A stretch of 63,079 nucleotides of DNA, taken from the NCBI RefSeq assembly GCF_947387555.1, contig NZ_CANDNZ010000025.1:1-63079 (forward strand), given 5' to 3'. Position 1 is the stretch's first letter, and each line of letters opens with the position of its first letter. The notes under the pieces were generated by a model. That model was given only the letters and a program-made list of their open reading frames with translations, was not told the origin of the DNA and searched no databases. Below, piece after piece: positions 44,489 to 53,187 of this stretch. Both the position numbers and the translations under genes were made by a program. The stretch comes from Thalassomonas sp. RHCl1. Lineage in GTDB: Bacteria; Pseudomonadota; Gammaproteobacteria; Enterobacterales; Alteromonadaceae.

Positions 44489-45079
44489 ATGAAAAACTTG
44501 AAAGCCCCCCATAAATTATTTACCGCCATCTTCTTAATGCTGAGTTTTGGCCTGAGCACCTTTTCCGCTCAAGCAGCACTTATCTTGTCATTTGATACAC
44601 CTGATAACGAAATTCAGGTAAATGACACATTTAGCGTAAATCTGTTCGCTGAAACAACAACCGATAGCGATGCTTTTTTCAGTTGGGATCTGAGCATTAA
44701 CTTTGATAGCAGCATATTCAACCTGGATAGCCTGGTATTGGGCGATGAGTTTGTTAGCGCACCTAACACTAATCTTGAAGATCTTTCTGCCACTTTACCC
44801 TTGTCACTGGCAAACCCATTTTTCCCAAGTATCTCAGGTGATGATATCTTATTAATCAGCTTTAATTTTACTGCGCTTGCCGCCGGAACTTCTGAACTGT
44901 TTACCAGCTTGGGGAATAATGATGCCGGGTTCACATCAGCATTCCTGCAACCGCTTGACGCTACTCATGCATCAACAAGCCTAACCGTTCAAGGTGCCAA
45001 TGAAGTTCCTGAACCCGGCGCTTTATTGCTGATGTTATTAACAAGCTTGTCACTGATGGCATTTCGTCGCAAAGCTTAA
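44489..45079 (+). CDS. PEP-CTERM protein with cohesin-like domain
   Basis: A 196-residue protein 76 bases after the nuclease gene. Signal peptide ends about residue 29 (AQAA). Residues about 30-165 have the layout of a cohesin beta sandwich: EIQVNDTFSVNLFAE, then FFSWDLSINFDSSIFNLDSLVLGDEF, then ILLISFNFTALAAGTSELF. The C-terminus is a PEP-CTERM signal (NEVPEPGALLLMLLTSLSL, then AFRRKA), processed by an exosortase not found in this window. Cohesins bind dockerins, and the preceding nuclease ends in a dockerin-like domain, so this may be its surface anchor. The PEP-CTERM call is firm; the cohesin call is by pattern. Confidence 0.8.
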   Translation: MKNLKAPHKLFTAIFLMLSFGLSTFSAQAALILSFDTPDNEIQVNDTFSVNLFAETTTDSDAFFSWDLSINFDSSIFNLDSLVLGDEFVSAPNTNLEDLSATLPLSLANPFFPSISGDDILLISFNFTALAAGTSELFTSLGNNDAGFTSAFLQPLDATHASTSLTVQGANEVPEPGALLLMLLTSLSLMAFRRKA

Positions 45080-45106
45080 TTAAGCTTACGCAGATGAGTT
45101 AACCCC

Positions 45107-45149
45107 AGGCAATAACGCCCTGTAAAATATACAAGCGTTATTGCCTTTC
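45107..45149 (+). terminator. Intrinsic terminator after the cohesin-like gene
   Basis: Perfect 12-bp arms AGGCAATAACGC / GCGTTATTGCCT with a 16-base loop, followed by TTTC. Confidence 0.75.
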
Positions 45150-45288
45150 ACCCTCCAATGTCATTTTAACAGCCAAATATATTTCTCCACATTAATAAAA
45201 CACACAAAACCTCTTAATTCAATACGTTACATGTCTGGCATATTCCCTGCTTTACTTGCTATATCAAGTCATTATTAAGGGGACGGTT

Positions 45289-46203
45289 ATGCTGGAACTT
45301 AAACATTTAAAAACCCTGGTTACATTAGAGCAGAGCCATTGCCTGAATAAGGCGGCTGAATTGCTTTTTACCACACAGTCGGCGCTTTCCCACCAGCTCA
45401 AGACGCTCGAACACAGACTTAACCATAAGCTTTTTATCCGCAGGAGCAGTCCTCTGGTTTTTACCCCCCAGGGCAAAGTCCTGTTGGCGCTGGCCAAAGA
45501 AGTTTTACCTAAAGTGGAACAGGCTGAAATTCAGCTATCCGCCAGAAAGGCGACAAAAGTGCAACGCATGCCGTTTAATTTTGCCATGCAATGTCATTCC
45601 GGCTTTCAATGGTTATTACCGGCGATCAAAACCTTCAGCGGCCAACAGCCCGCCTTAGAGGTGGATCTGATAGAAAAAAGTGTTTTTAGTCTTGGCCCCG
45701 ACAGCGACTTGCCGGATTTCAATATCCTGTTAACCGATAAAAAATCCAACCACCAGGAGTTTATTTATCAGGATATAGGTACCTTCGAATTGGTATTGGC
45801 GCTGTCAAAAGAAGATCCGCTGGCGGACAAGGCCTATATCCAGGCCGATGACTTAACCGATAAAACCCTGATCACCTACCCGTTATCGCCGGAGCAGCAG
45901 GATATCTTCAACTTATTCCTGCAACCGGCCAGCTGCCAACCCGCCCGGCTGCGCCAGGTGGAAAACTCGGATGTGATCCTGCAAATGGTGGCGGCAGGTC
46001 TGGGGGTAAGCGCTATTCCCGACTGGCTGGTAGCACCGCAAATCAGGCAGGGAAAGCTGAAGAGCAAAAGCATAGGGCAGCATGGCATTTCCCGTAAACT
46101 TTATGCTGCATACCGCCCCGATCAGGCCAAATGGGCTGAGCACTTTGTGCCGATAGCCCGGCGCCAGTTCAGTGAATTTTCAAGCGCAAGCAGCCTGCAT
46201 TAA
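45289..46203 (+). CDS. LysR-family regulator, MetR-like
   Basis: A 304-residue regulator; ATG at 45289 with AAGGGGA upstream, preferred to 45256. The N-terminal helix-turn-helix (MLELKHLKTLVTLEQ, TTQSALSHQLKTLE, LFIRRSSPLVFTPQG) and the ligand domain (CHSGFQWLLPAI, LITYPLSPEQ, ILQMVAAGLGVSAIPDWL) follow E. coli MetR closely along their length. MetR senses homocysteine and controls methionine genes, but no methionine gene is adjacent. The next gene, 27 bases away on the same strand, is a ferredoxin-type reductase, so this may be a paralogue with a different target. Confidence 0.85.
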   Translation: MLELKHLKTLVTLEQSHCLNKAAELLFTTQSALSHQLKTLEHRLNHKLFIRRSSPLVFTPQGKVLLALAKEVLPKVEQAEIQLSARKATKVQRMPFNFAMQCHSGFQWLLPAIKTFSGQQPALEVDLIEKSVFSLGPDSDLPDFNILLTDKKSNHQEFIYQDIGTFELVLALSKEDPLADKAYIQADDLTDKTLITYPLSPEQQDIFNLFLQPASCQPARLRQVENSDVILQMVAAGLGVSAIPDWLVAPQIRQGKLKSKSIGQHGISRKLYAAYRPDQAKWAEHFVPIARRQFSEFSSASSLH

Positions 46204-46230
46204 ATTATTATCCTGACCAAGGGGGTTATT

Positions 46231-47292
46231 ATGAGTGATATAAACAAGCATTTTTCCGGCAACGAAACCGATGTCGTGATTATAGGTGCCGGGCCCGTGG
46301 GGTTATTCCAGGTATTTGAGCTGGGGCTGCAGGGCATAAAGACGATCGTTATCGACAGCCTGCCCCATATCGGCGGTCAGTGCCGTGAGCTTTACCCGCA
46401 AAAACCTATTTTTGATATCCCGGCGCTGCCGCAAATCAATGCCTTAGATCTCATCGACAATTTAGCACAGCAGGCATCCCCTTTTAACCCAGAGTACCTG
46501 CTGGATAATCGGGTAATTGACATCAAACGTCTTGAGCAGGAGCACAGGTTTTTACTGACCACAGACAAAGGCAGGCACATCCGGGCAAAGGCAGTGATCA
46601 TTGCCGCCGGCGGCGGCTCCTTTGAACCGGTGAAACTGAAGATCCCCGGGGTCGAGCCGCTGATAGACAAGCAGGTTTTCTACCGGGTGAATGACTTAAA
46701 GCAGCACCAGGATAAAGATCTGGTGATCCTCGGCGGCGGCGACTCCGCCTTCGACTGGGCGCTGGAATTACAAAAGGTTGCCAACAGTGTCACCCTGATC
46801 CACAGATCGACCAGGTACAGAGCGGCGGAGAACTCGGTGCAACTGGTGGAAAACCTGTGCAGCAAACTGAAAATGCAATTGCTTACCGGGCAAGTGAGTG
46901 AACTGATCACAGAAAACGGCGAGCTAAAACAATTAAGGGTAACGGGTAAAGACGGTGTCACCCGGCGGATCGAGCTGGATCAACTGTTGGTATTTTTTGG
47001 CTTGTCTCCCAAATTATCCCTGCTGAAAAACTGGGGACTGGAGCTGCACCAAAACCAGATAAAAGTCAGCACAGCTAGCTTTGAAACTTCCCAGCCGGGC
47101 ATCTATGCCGTAGGCGATATCAACTGGTATCCGGGCAAACAAAAGCTGATCTTAAGCGGTTTTCATGAAGCGGCACTGGCGGCTTTTGCGATAAAGTCCT
47201 CCCTGAGTGACGGCAAGCGCGTGCCTTTGCTCTACACCACCACCAGCCCTATAGCCCATCAGCGGCTGGGGGTAAATGTTGAGTTATATTGA
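46231..47292 (+). CDS. TrxR-type ferredoxin/flavodoxin-NADP+ reductase
   Basis: A 353-residue flavoprotein with ribosome binding site AAGGGGG. FAD site VVIIGAGPVGLFQ (about 15-27), then HIGGQC, NADP site VILGGGDSAFDWALE (about 165-179) and a C-terminal FAD motif GIYAVGDINWYPGK. It resembles thioredoxin reductase but lacks the redox CxxC in the NADP domain, which identifies the TrxR-like ferredoxin-NADP reductase group (as in Bacillus YumC). It should move electrons between NADPH and ferredoxin or flavodoxin. Probably co-transcribed with the MetR-like regulator. Confidence 0.88.
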   Translation: MSDINKHFSGNETDVVIIGAGPVGLFQVFELGLQGIKTIVIDSLPHIGGQCRELYPQKPIFDIPALPQINALDLIDNLAQQASPFNPEYLLDNRVIDIKRLEQEHRFLLTTDKGRHIRAKAVIIAAGGGSFEPVKLKIPGVEPLIDKQVFYRVNDLKQHQDKDLVILGGGDSAFDWALELQKVANSVTLIHRSTRYRAAENSVQLVENLCSKLKMQLLTGQVSELITENGELKQLRVTGKDGVTRRIELDQLLVFFGLSPKLSLLKNWGLELHQNQIKVSTASFETSQPGIYAVGDINWYPGKQKLILSGFHEAALAAFAIKSSLSDGKRVPLLYTTTSPIAHQRLGVNVELY

Positions 47293-47304
47293 TTTATTCA
47301 CCGG

Positions 47305-47366
47305 CTGGTTCCCCGGCCTGGGAACCAGCTAAAAGTGTCATATCGACATCAGTGTCAATATGACAC
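47305..47366. terminator. Two hairpins between convergent genes
   Basis: CTGGTTCCC / GGGAACCAG (47305-47328) and GTGTCATAT / ATATGACAC (47335-47366) lie between the reductase and LysR stops. Neither is followed by a clear T run, but the position suits bidirectional 3'-end formation. Confidence 0.5.
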
Positions 47367-47370
47367 CAGA

Positions 47371-48285
47371 TTAACTAATCACCTTATCCCAATAAGGCTG
47401 ATCGCCGCCGAGACGTTCGATAATAAAATCCAGGAATACCCGTACCTTGGCCGGTAAATGACGCCGCTGTGGAAACACGGCATAGAAGGTTTGCATCGGT
47501 AGCTGATACTCCTTAAGCAAGGGCACCAGGCGCCCGGCAGCAATATCATCACCAACAATAAAGGTTGGCATCTTGGCAATCCCCAACCCGGCCAAAGCCG
47601 CCTGCAACAGAGCTTCGCTATTATTAACCTGGTAGTTACCGCTGACCTTCACTTTCACCGGTCCGTTATCGCCGAGAAAAGTCCAGTCACTGCCGCCACT
47701 GAAATAAGAAAAGTTGATGCAGTTAAAGCTGAGTAAGTCTTCCGGTATAGCGGGGGCGCCGTGTTGCTCCAAGTAATCGGGCGTCGCACAAATCACGCTG
47801 CGGCAAGGCGCCAGACGGCGGGAGATCAGGGTAGAGTCCTGTAAGTTTCCGCCACGGATGGCAAGATCATAACCCCCTTCCACCAGGTCCACCACCCTGT
47901 CTTCCATCACCATATTTAAGCTAATATCGGGATACAGGCTTAGAAAGTCCGCCACCAGCGGGGCAATATGCAAACGCCCGAATGACATCGGGGTATTGAT
48001 CTTCAACTCCCCTTTAGGGTTGCCCTGCAACTGGGTTACAGAATCTATCCCCTCAGAGGCGGCAACCACCGCCTTAACGGCGTATTCAAAATAACGCTCC
48101 CCGGCTTCGGTTAAACTCAGCTGCCGTGTGGTCCTGTGCAGCAGCTGTACTCCGAGCTTATGCTCGAGCTCTCGGATCCGTTTACTGACCGCAGATTTAC
48201 TTGTGCCCAGGCGTAGCGCCGCCTGGGAAAAACTGCCGTTTTCCACCACAGCAACAAAGACCGGAATTGCCGAAAAAGTTTCCAT
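47371..48285 (-). CDS. LysR-family transcriptional regulator
   Basis: A 304-residue regulator. I start it at 48285 (METFSAIPVFVAVVENGSFS), the usual LysR opening with AAAGG just upstream; the frame runs open further upstream without support. Helix-turn-helix motif FSQAALRLGTSKSAVSKRIR and the typical HRTTRQLSLTEAG place it in the group with PP-type LysR regulators of the CrgA/DsdC-like kind. It is divergent from a nitroreductase gene, with 117 bases between, and probably controls that gene and itself. Confidence 0.88.
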   Translation of the reverse strand: METFSAIPVFVAVVENGSFSQAALRLGTSKSAVSKRIRELEHKLGVQLLHRTTRQLSLTEAGERYFEYAVKAVVAASEGIDSVTQLQGNPKGELKINTPMSFGRLHIAPLVADFLSLYPDISLNMVMEDRVVDLVEGGYDLAIRGGNLQDSTLISRRLAPCRSVICATPDYLEQHGAPAIPEDLLSFNCINFSYFSGGSDWTFLGDNGPVKVKVSGNYQVNNSEALLQAALAGLGIAKMPTFIVGDDIAAGRLVPLLKEYQLPMQTFYAVFPQRRHLPAKVRVFLDFIIERLGGDQPYWDKVIS

Positions 48286-48402
48286 CACCTTTACCATTGT
48301 CAACTTAAACTCAACAATTAGTTTCCCCTGACCCGGCTTATCAGTCAAATAAAAAACAATTAAAGTATTTTCCACTAAAGCGAAAGAGATTAAGGAAACA
48401 TC

Positions 48403-49005
48403 ATGAAAGTTTTTCAGGCAATTGAACAGCGCCGGGCCGTGAGACATTATCAATCGGATATCGAGATGCCGGAGCAAGATTTTAAGCAATTAATGTCGGC
48501 GGTGCTGCTGTCACCGACCTCTTATAATATTCAGCACTGGCGTTTTATCCGGGTGACAGATAGAGCTCAAAGAGAGAAAGTCAAAGAGGCTGCCTGGGGA
48601 CAGGACCAGGTAAGCGAGGCTTCTGAGCTCATTATTTTATGCGCCGATACCAATGCCTGGAACGACAGGCCACAGCGTTATGTCGCCAACAGCCCCAAGG
48701 AAACCCAGGAGATGTTATTGCCTATGATATCAGCCTTTTACAGCGGTAAAGAACAGCTGCAAAGGGATGAAACCATGCGCTCATGCGGTATGGCGGCGCA
48801 GACCCTGATGCTGGCAGCCAAAGGACTGGGATACGATACCTGCCCTATGATAGGGTTTGACCGGGAAGCCCTTGCCCGCTTGATCCGCTTACCCCAGGGA
48901 CATGTGATTGGCATGATGATAGCCATAGGTAAAGCAAAAACACCGGCTCATCCGCGCGGCGGCCAGCTGCCGTTAACTGAAGTGCTGCGGGAAAATCATT
49001 TTTAA
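48403..49005 (+). CDS. Nitroreductase-family protein
   Basis: A 200-residue FMN-dependent oxidoreductase; TTAAGGAAAC precedes the ATG. Family motifs: IEQRRAVRHYQSD (FMN phosphate contacts), LSPTSYNIQHWRFIRV, SCGMAAQTLMLAAKGLGYDTCPM and VIGMMIAIGKA near the end. Likely reduces nitro compounds or quinones with NAD(P)H; the true substrate is unknown. Divergent from the LysR regulator, which probably senses an inducing compound. Confidence 0.88.
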   Translation: MKVFQAIEQRRAVRHYQSDIEMPEQDFKQLMSAVLLSPTSYNIQHWRFIRVTDRAQREKVKEAAWGQDQVSEASELIILCADTNAWNDRPQRYVANSPKETQEMLLPMISAFYSGKEQLQRDETMRSCGMAAQTLMLAAKGLGYDTCPMIGFDREALARLIRLPQGHVIGMMIAIGKAKTPAHPRGGQLPLTEVLRENHF

Positions 49006-49017
49006 TCCGCAGGGGCA

Positions 49018-50706
49018 TTACCGGGCCGCTTCGACCCGGTTCCTGCCGTTTCGTTTGGCGTGATACAGCGCTTTATCGGCCCTGGCGAATAAGCTTTCGA
49101 AACTGTCCTCGCGCACAAAATTGGTCACACCGATACTGACGGTGATGTTAATTTTATCATCATGCCGGCTGATCACCAGTTCACTGATTTTCTCCCTGAG
49201 ACGCCGGCAAATCACCTGGGAAGCTTCTGCATCAGCATAGGGAAATGCAATTAAGAATTCCTCCCCGCCCCAGCGGTAAACATGATCCCCCGGGCGGGTC
49301 AGCCTTTTTAAACTCGCCCCCAGCACTTGCAAAACCTTATCACCGACATCGTGGCCATAACGATCATTGATGTTTTTAAAAAAGTCGATATCAACAATAG
49401 CCAGGGAAAATTCTTTATTATCCCGGTTAAACCTGCTGATATAGGCGTTAATTTCCTCCAGCCCCGCCCGGCGATTGGCCAGATTGGTGAGGACATCGGT
49501 ATTCGCCTGGTGCTTCATAAAATTAGAATTTGCTTCCAGTGCTTTATTGCGAAGATCCAGATCCCGGGTTCTTTGTTTAACCACCAGCTCCAGCTCCTGG
49601 TTATTCAAAAACAGTATCGAAATGATCAGGATTAAAAACATGACTATCGCAACAATACTGTTGATTTCCAACCGGTGCTTTTCATAAAGGCTGACCGGCA
49701 GATTAATCACCAGGCTACTTTGCGGTAATAAATCCAGATCGATATCAAAACGCTTTAGCTGGTGATAATCAAAAACCGGGGAGTAGCTTGCTTTTTCTTT
49801 AATTTTTACCGCCGAGCTCGGCACACCGCTTAAGATAGTTAATGCCATAGCGGCTGCCTCAGCTCCGTGCTGATAAGGGTCATTCATCATGCCGCCGAGC
49901 GCACCATTGCCTATCATTAATGTGCCCCACATGCCATAAACCGGCACCTTGCTATGTTGGGTCAATAAGGGTAAGTCATGCTCATAGGAAAAATAATGGC
50001 CAAACTTGTCTTTATGTATTGCCAGCACCAGAAACGCCGTTCCCGGCTCCTGCCTGGCCGCTTGCTGATATAACTCTTCAAGGGAGAAGTCATCCCATAT
50101 ATCCAGCATAATACCGCGTGTTGCCGGCGACGTTAGCCAGCCGGCACGGATCTCTTTCGCACGCTCAGTCATGCGCAGCCCGAGTCCCGTGGTGTCTCCC
50201 AGTAAAATAATGCGTTTGATATCTGGCTGCAGGCGGCGGATCAACTCAAGGTTTCCTGAAATCTCCATACCTTCCTTGATACCGGTAATCTTGTCTTTAC
50301 CTGATAACAGCTCAGGATAAAAAACATTCACCCCGCAAAAAACCACCGCAACCCCGGGAAAGATAGCGGCTCCATGCTCGAGCATAAAATAATAGGCGGC
50401 ATCATCACTGGTAATGATGATATCCGGTTGGTATCGGCTGTATTTATAATGCAACAGGCCGATTAACTTTTTTTGGTAAACAAGATCATCTGCAAAGCGC
50501 CTGGCATCCATATATTCAATATAAAGATTTTCCGCCGGCACAGCCTGTGCCAGCTTATCCCGGACCCCGCGGGTCAGTTCGGCGGTCCAGCGATATTGAG
50601 GGTGATAAGAATTGAGTAATAAAACTTTTGCCTGCTCTTCGGCAAAAGCCACGGGGAACAACAAAGGTTTCACAAGTAAAAAAAACCATAAAACCTTTTG
50701 CAGCAT
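49018..50706 (-). CDS. Membrane diguanylate cyclase with ABC-type binding-protein sensor
   Basis: A 562-residue protein. Signal/anchor at residues 1-22, a periplasmic domain (about 25-330) like the ABC_sub_bind family (VLLLNSYHPQYRWTAELTRGV, PDIIITSDDAAYYFML, VVFCGVNV), one span (about 352-372), a short coil, and a GGDEF domain (about 400-560). The active site is GGEEF, with an RPGD inhibitory site five residues before it, so it should make c-di-GMP and be feedback-controlled. The sensor domain suggests control by a small molecule. It ends 12 bases from the convergent nitroreductase gene. Confidence 0.9.
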   Translation of the reverse strand: MLQKVLWFFLLVKPLLFPVAFAEEQAKVLLLNSYHPQYRWTAELTRGVRDKLAQAVPAENLYIEYMDARRFADDLVYQKKLIGLLHYKYSRYQPDIIITSDDAAYYFMLEHGAAIFPGVAVVFCGVNVFYPELLSGKDKITGIKEGMEISGNLELIRRLQPDIKRIILLGDTTGLGLRMTERAKEIRAGWLTSPATRGIMLDIWDDFSLEELYQQAARQEPGTAFLVLAIHKDKFGHYFSYEHDLPLLTQHSKVPVYGMWGTLMIGNGALGGMMNDPYQHGAEAAAMALTILSGVPSSAVKIKEKASYSPVFDYHQLKRFDIDLDLLPQSSLVINLPVSLYEKHRLEINSIVAIVMFLILIISILFLNNQELELVVKQRTRDLDLRNKALEANSNFMKHQANTDVLTNLANRRAGLEEINAYISRFNRDNKEFSLAIVDIDFFKNINDRYGHDVGDKVLQVLGASLKRLTRPGDHVYRWGGEEFLIAFPYADAEASQVICRRLREKISELVISRHDDKINITVSIGVTNFVREDSFESLFARADKALYHAKRNGRNRVEAAR

Positions 50707-50959
50707 GTGCCGGGCACCTCAGGGAAAGCATTCACTAAAACCTTAACCGTGCCGGCAAGTGGATTATCCGCAAAAAAGCGCACTATCCCTTATCAGATTT
50801 TCCGTAATGTGCCCCGGCACAAGATATTTCCTGATAAATCACAAGAATACCTTTATATCTTAGATTGAAAAAGTCAGATGTTCCAAAGAGGTGAATAGCA
50901 CACACCTGGTGGCAGGCAAATAATACATCAGCTGACTCACCAGGCCCGGCCATATATAT

Positions 50960-51838
50960 TTAGAGCTGGTGTAGCCTTGCCATACGCTCAACAAAAGCCT
51001 TGGCAAAGCGCGCTGCCGAGTTATCATCCATATTAAAATACAGAGAAGGCTCAATCAGCTCGGCTTCCATCAGGGCAAACCCCTGCCCGTGACGGACAAA
51101 ATCGACCCGGGCATATAGCGGCAGTTCATTGATGGCCTTTAGGGCCACTGTCGCCTGTTCCAGTAACTTATCTTCCGCATCTATGCTGGTTAAACGGCCA
51201 CCGTGCTCTTCCTGTACCCTGAAGTCTTCATCTTTTGGTGTTTTCAAGATGCTGTGGCTGTATTTGCCGTCAAAATAAAAGCAGGAATATTCCCCTTCAC
51301 TGCAAATATTCTCCATAAACGGCTGCACCATAAAAGCCCGGTTTGCAAAGGTATCCGCCAGCAACTGCTGCTTCGCCTCAACCTGCTCCCGGGTCAATAA
51401 AAAAGTATTGTCGGCATTGGCGCTGATACGGGGTTTTAGTACGATTTTTTCACTGGCAAAGTGCTTAAATGCCGCCAGGACATCATCATAATCAAAGACT
51501 TCCGGCCACAAGGTCGGCACTATGGTGACCCCTTTCGCTTCCAGCTGCCTCAGGTAGCTTTTATCGATATTCCAGCGCACTATATCCAAACTGTTTTCCA
51601 ACACCGCATTTGAGGCTTCAATTTTTTCCAATACCTGTAAAAACAAAGGGGCATCATCCTGATAATCCCAGGGAGTGCGAATAATCACTACTTGATAATC
51701 ATCCCAGTTAACCCCCTGATCCCGCCATGACACCATGTGAGTTTGCCAACCCAAGGCTTTTAGGGGTTGCTCCAGTAAATGATCATAAGCCTCAAAATTT
51801 TCCAGGCTGTCCATTGTTAATATCGCGCAATGCTTCAT
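50960..51838 (-). CDS. ATP-grasp family protein
   Basis: A 292-residue cytoplasmic protein. An N-terminal domain with VVIIRTPWDYQDD and WNIDKSYLRQL is followed by ATP-grasp motifs: KIVLKPRISANADNTFLL (nucleotide-binding Lys), FMVQPFMENICSEGEYSCFYF and a C-terminal metal-binding ALMEAELIEPSLYF. This is the group of RimK-like ligases that includes the cycloserine enzyme DcsG. The substrate cannot be read; these enzymes join a carboxylate to an amine. It appears to stand alone. AAAGGTGGT lies upstream of the ATG. Confidence 0.82.
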   Translation of the reverse strand: MKHCAILTMDSLENFEAYDHLLEQPLKALGWQTHMVSWRDQGVNWDDYQVVIIRTPWDYQDDAPLFLQVLEKIEASNAVLENSLDIVRWNIDKSYLRQLEAKGVTIVPTLWPEVFDYDDVLAAFKHFASEKIVLKPRISANADNTFLLTREQVEAKQQLLADTFANRAFMVQPFMENICSEGEYSCFYFDGKYSHSILKTPKDEDFRVQEEHGGRLTSIDAEDKLLEQATVALKAINELPLYARVDFVRHGQGFALMEAELIEPSLYFNMDDNSAARFAKAFVERMARLHQL

Positions 51839-52269
51839 GCCGTTTTACCACCTTTACCTGTATCAGAATAATTGTATACAAAATCAATCGCAGAGCATCG
51901 CATTTACCAACGCCTTTGTCCATGGCGGTTATTTGATTTAAAGGAAAATTCCTCCGGCGGATAAACCCGCTTTTGTCATAACGGGGTAAAATGGCAAAAA
52001 CCGGCTGAGCCCGGGGCAATTTTGGCGAATACCCCTGGCTAAGCTAAGCTTAAAGAGTGATGGTACGGATGCAATAATAAGCAGCCAGGATTCTTCCTTC
52101 ATCCGCGGTCTTTTACTTTTTTGTTTTACTTTTGCTGTTAATAGAGCAATAGCTTGTGCTAAATCGGTTTTCCGTCATTATCCGATAGACAATAGAAGAC
52201 AATTAATAGTAAATTATTGCTAATTTTATTACACATTTTCTTTTCACCCTTTTTCAATGAACGAATAAG
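51839..52269. other. Intergenic region between divergent genes
   Basis: Holds the promoters of the ATP-grasp (minus) and HDOD (plus) genes. I see a TTGTATACAA palindrome near 51875 and AT-rich sequence before the HDOD start, but no gene, RNA or firm regulatory site. Confidence 0.4.
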
Positions 52270-53112
52270 ATGATCCAAGTAGACGATAAGGTGTTGGCTG
52301 ATATAGACCGCGGTTTTTCAGTACCGGCGCAACCTGAACTATTGCTTAAGCTGCAAAAGTTAATGAGTGTATCTGAGCCGGATATCAACAAGATTGCCGA
52401 TACCATCTCACAGGATGTCGCCGTCAGCGCCACCATATTAAAAACCATCAATTCCCCTTTATACGGCCTGGCCCGTTCAATTTCCGATATCAAAAAATCC
52501 GTCCGTTATATCGGTCTCACCGGTATTACTACCTTAGTCACCAGCAGTTTGCTCAAACGCAGCTTTAAAGATAAAAAAGCCAGCATTCCCCTGGATGATT
52601 TCTGGAATAACTCCTCCAATATCGCCAATAGTGCGGTATTTATCGCTAAACGTCTTAAAAAGCGGATCTCCAGCGAGAAGTTGTTTACCCTGGGATTATT
52701 TCACGACTGCGGTATTCCGGTGATGGCGATGAAATATGAAAACTACCGCAGCACCTTAACCCAGGCAGAACAAAACCCGAGTGAAACCCTGCCGGATATT
52801 GAAGAAAAAGCCTATAACGTCAGTCATGCCACTATCGGCTATTATGTCGCCACTTCCTGGCGCTTACCTATAGACATCTGCCAATTGATCTTGCGCCATC
52901 ACGAACGCGAGTACCTGCATAAAATCGACGGTTCAACCGATCAGATAAGCTTTGCTATTTTGAAGCTGGCGGAGAATATCGTCTATCTGCACAAACATTT
53001 TCGCGAATCCGCCGACTGGCCCTTTGTCCGCGATTCCGTATTAACGGTACTGGATATAGACGAAGATGATATTGCCGATTTAATTGAAGATCTCAATGAG
53101 CAGCTGATTTAA
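52270..53112 (+). CDS. HDOD-domain signalling protein
   Basis: A 280-residue cytoplasmic protein made almost entirely of one HDOD domain: PAQPELLLKLQKLMS, ISQDVAVSATILKTINSPLYGL, ISDIKKSVRYIGLTGI, LFHDCGIPVMAMK and HATIGYYVATSWRLP. HDOD proteins are related to HD phosphohydrolases and act in signal relay, often with c-di-GMP or chemotaxis systems. The enzyme role is generally doubtful; target unknown. Single gene, convergent with the RND operon. Confidence 0.87.
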   Translation: MIQVDDKVLADIDRGFSVPAQPELLLKLQKLMSVSEPDINKIADTISQDVAVSATILKTINSPLYGLARSISDIKKSVRYIGLTGITTLVTSSLLKRSFKDKKASIPLDDFWNNSSNIANSAVFIAKRLKKRISSEKLFTLGLFHDCGIPVMAMKYENYRSTLTQAEQNPSETLPDIEEKAYNVSHATIGYYVATSWRLPIDICQLILRHHEREYLHKIDGSTDQISFAILKLAENIVYLHKHFRESADWPFVRDSVLTVLDIDEDDIADLIEDLNEQLI

Positions 53113-53146
53113 CGGCTCGCCCCCTGCCAGCAAACAATAAGATAAA

Positions 53147-53158
53147 GCTCGCGCGAGC
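53147..53158. terminator. Short GC palindrome between convergent genes
   Basis: GCTCGCGCGAGC is a perfect 12-bp palindrome, followed by a small GCCAA/TTGGC hairpin (53162-53178), between the HDOD and RND stops. No T run; terminator role possible. Confidence 0.35.
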
Positions 53159-53187
53159 ATAAGCCAACCGGCTATTGGCGCGCGGGT

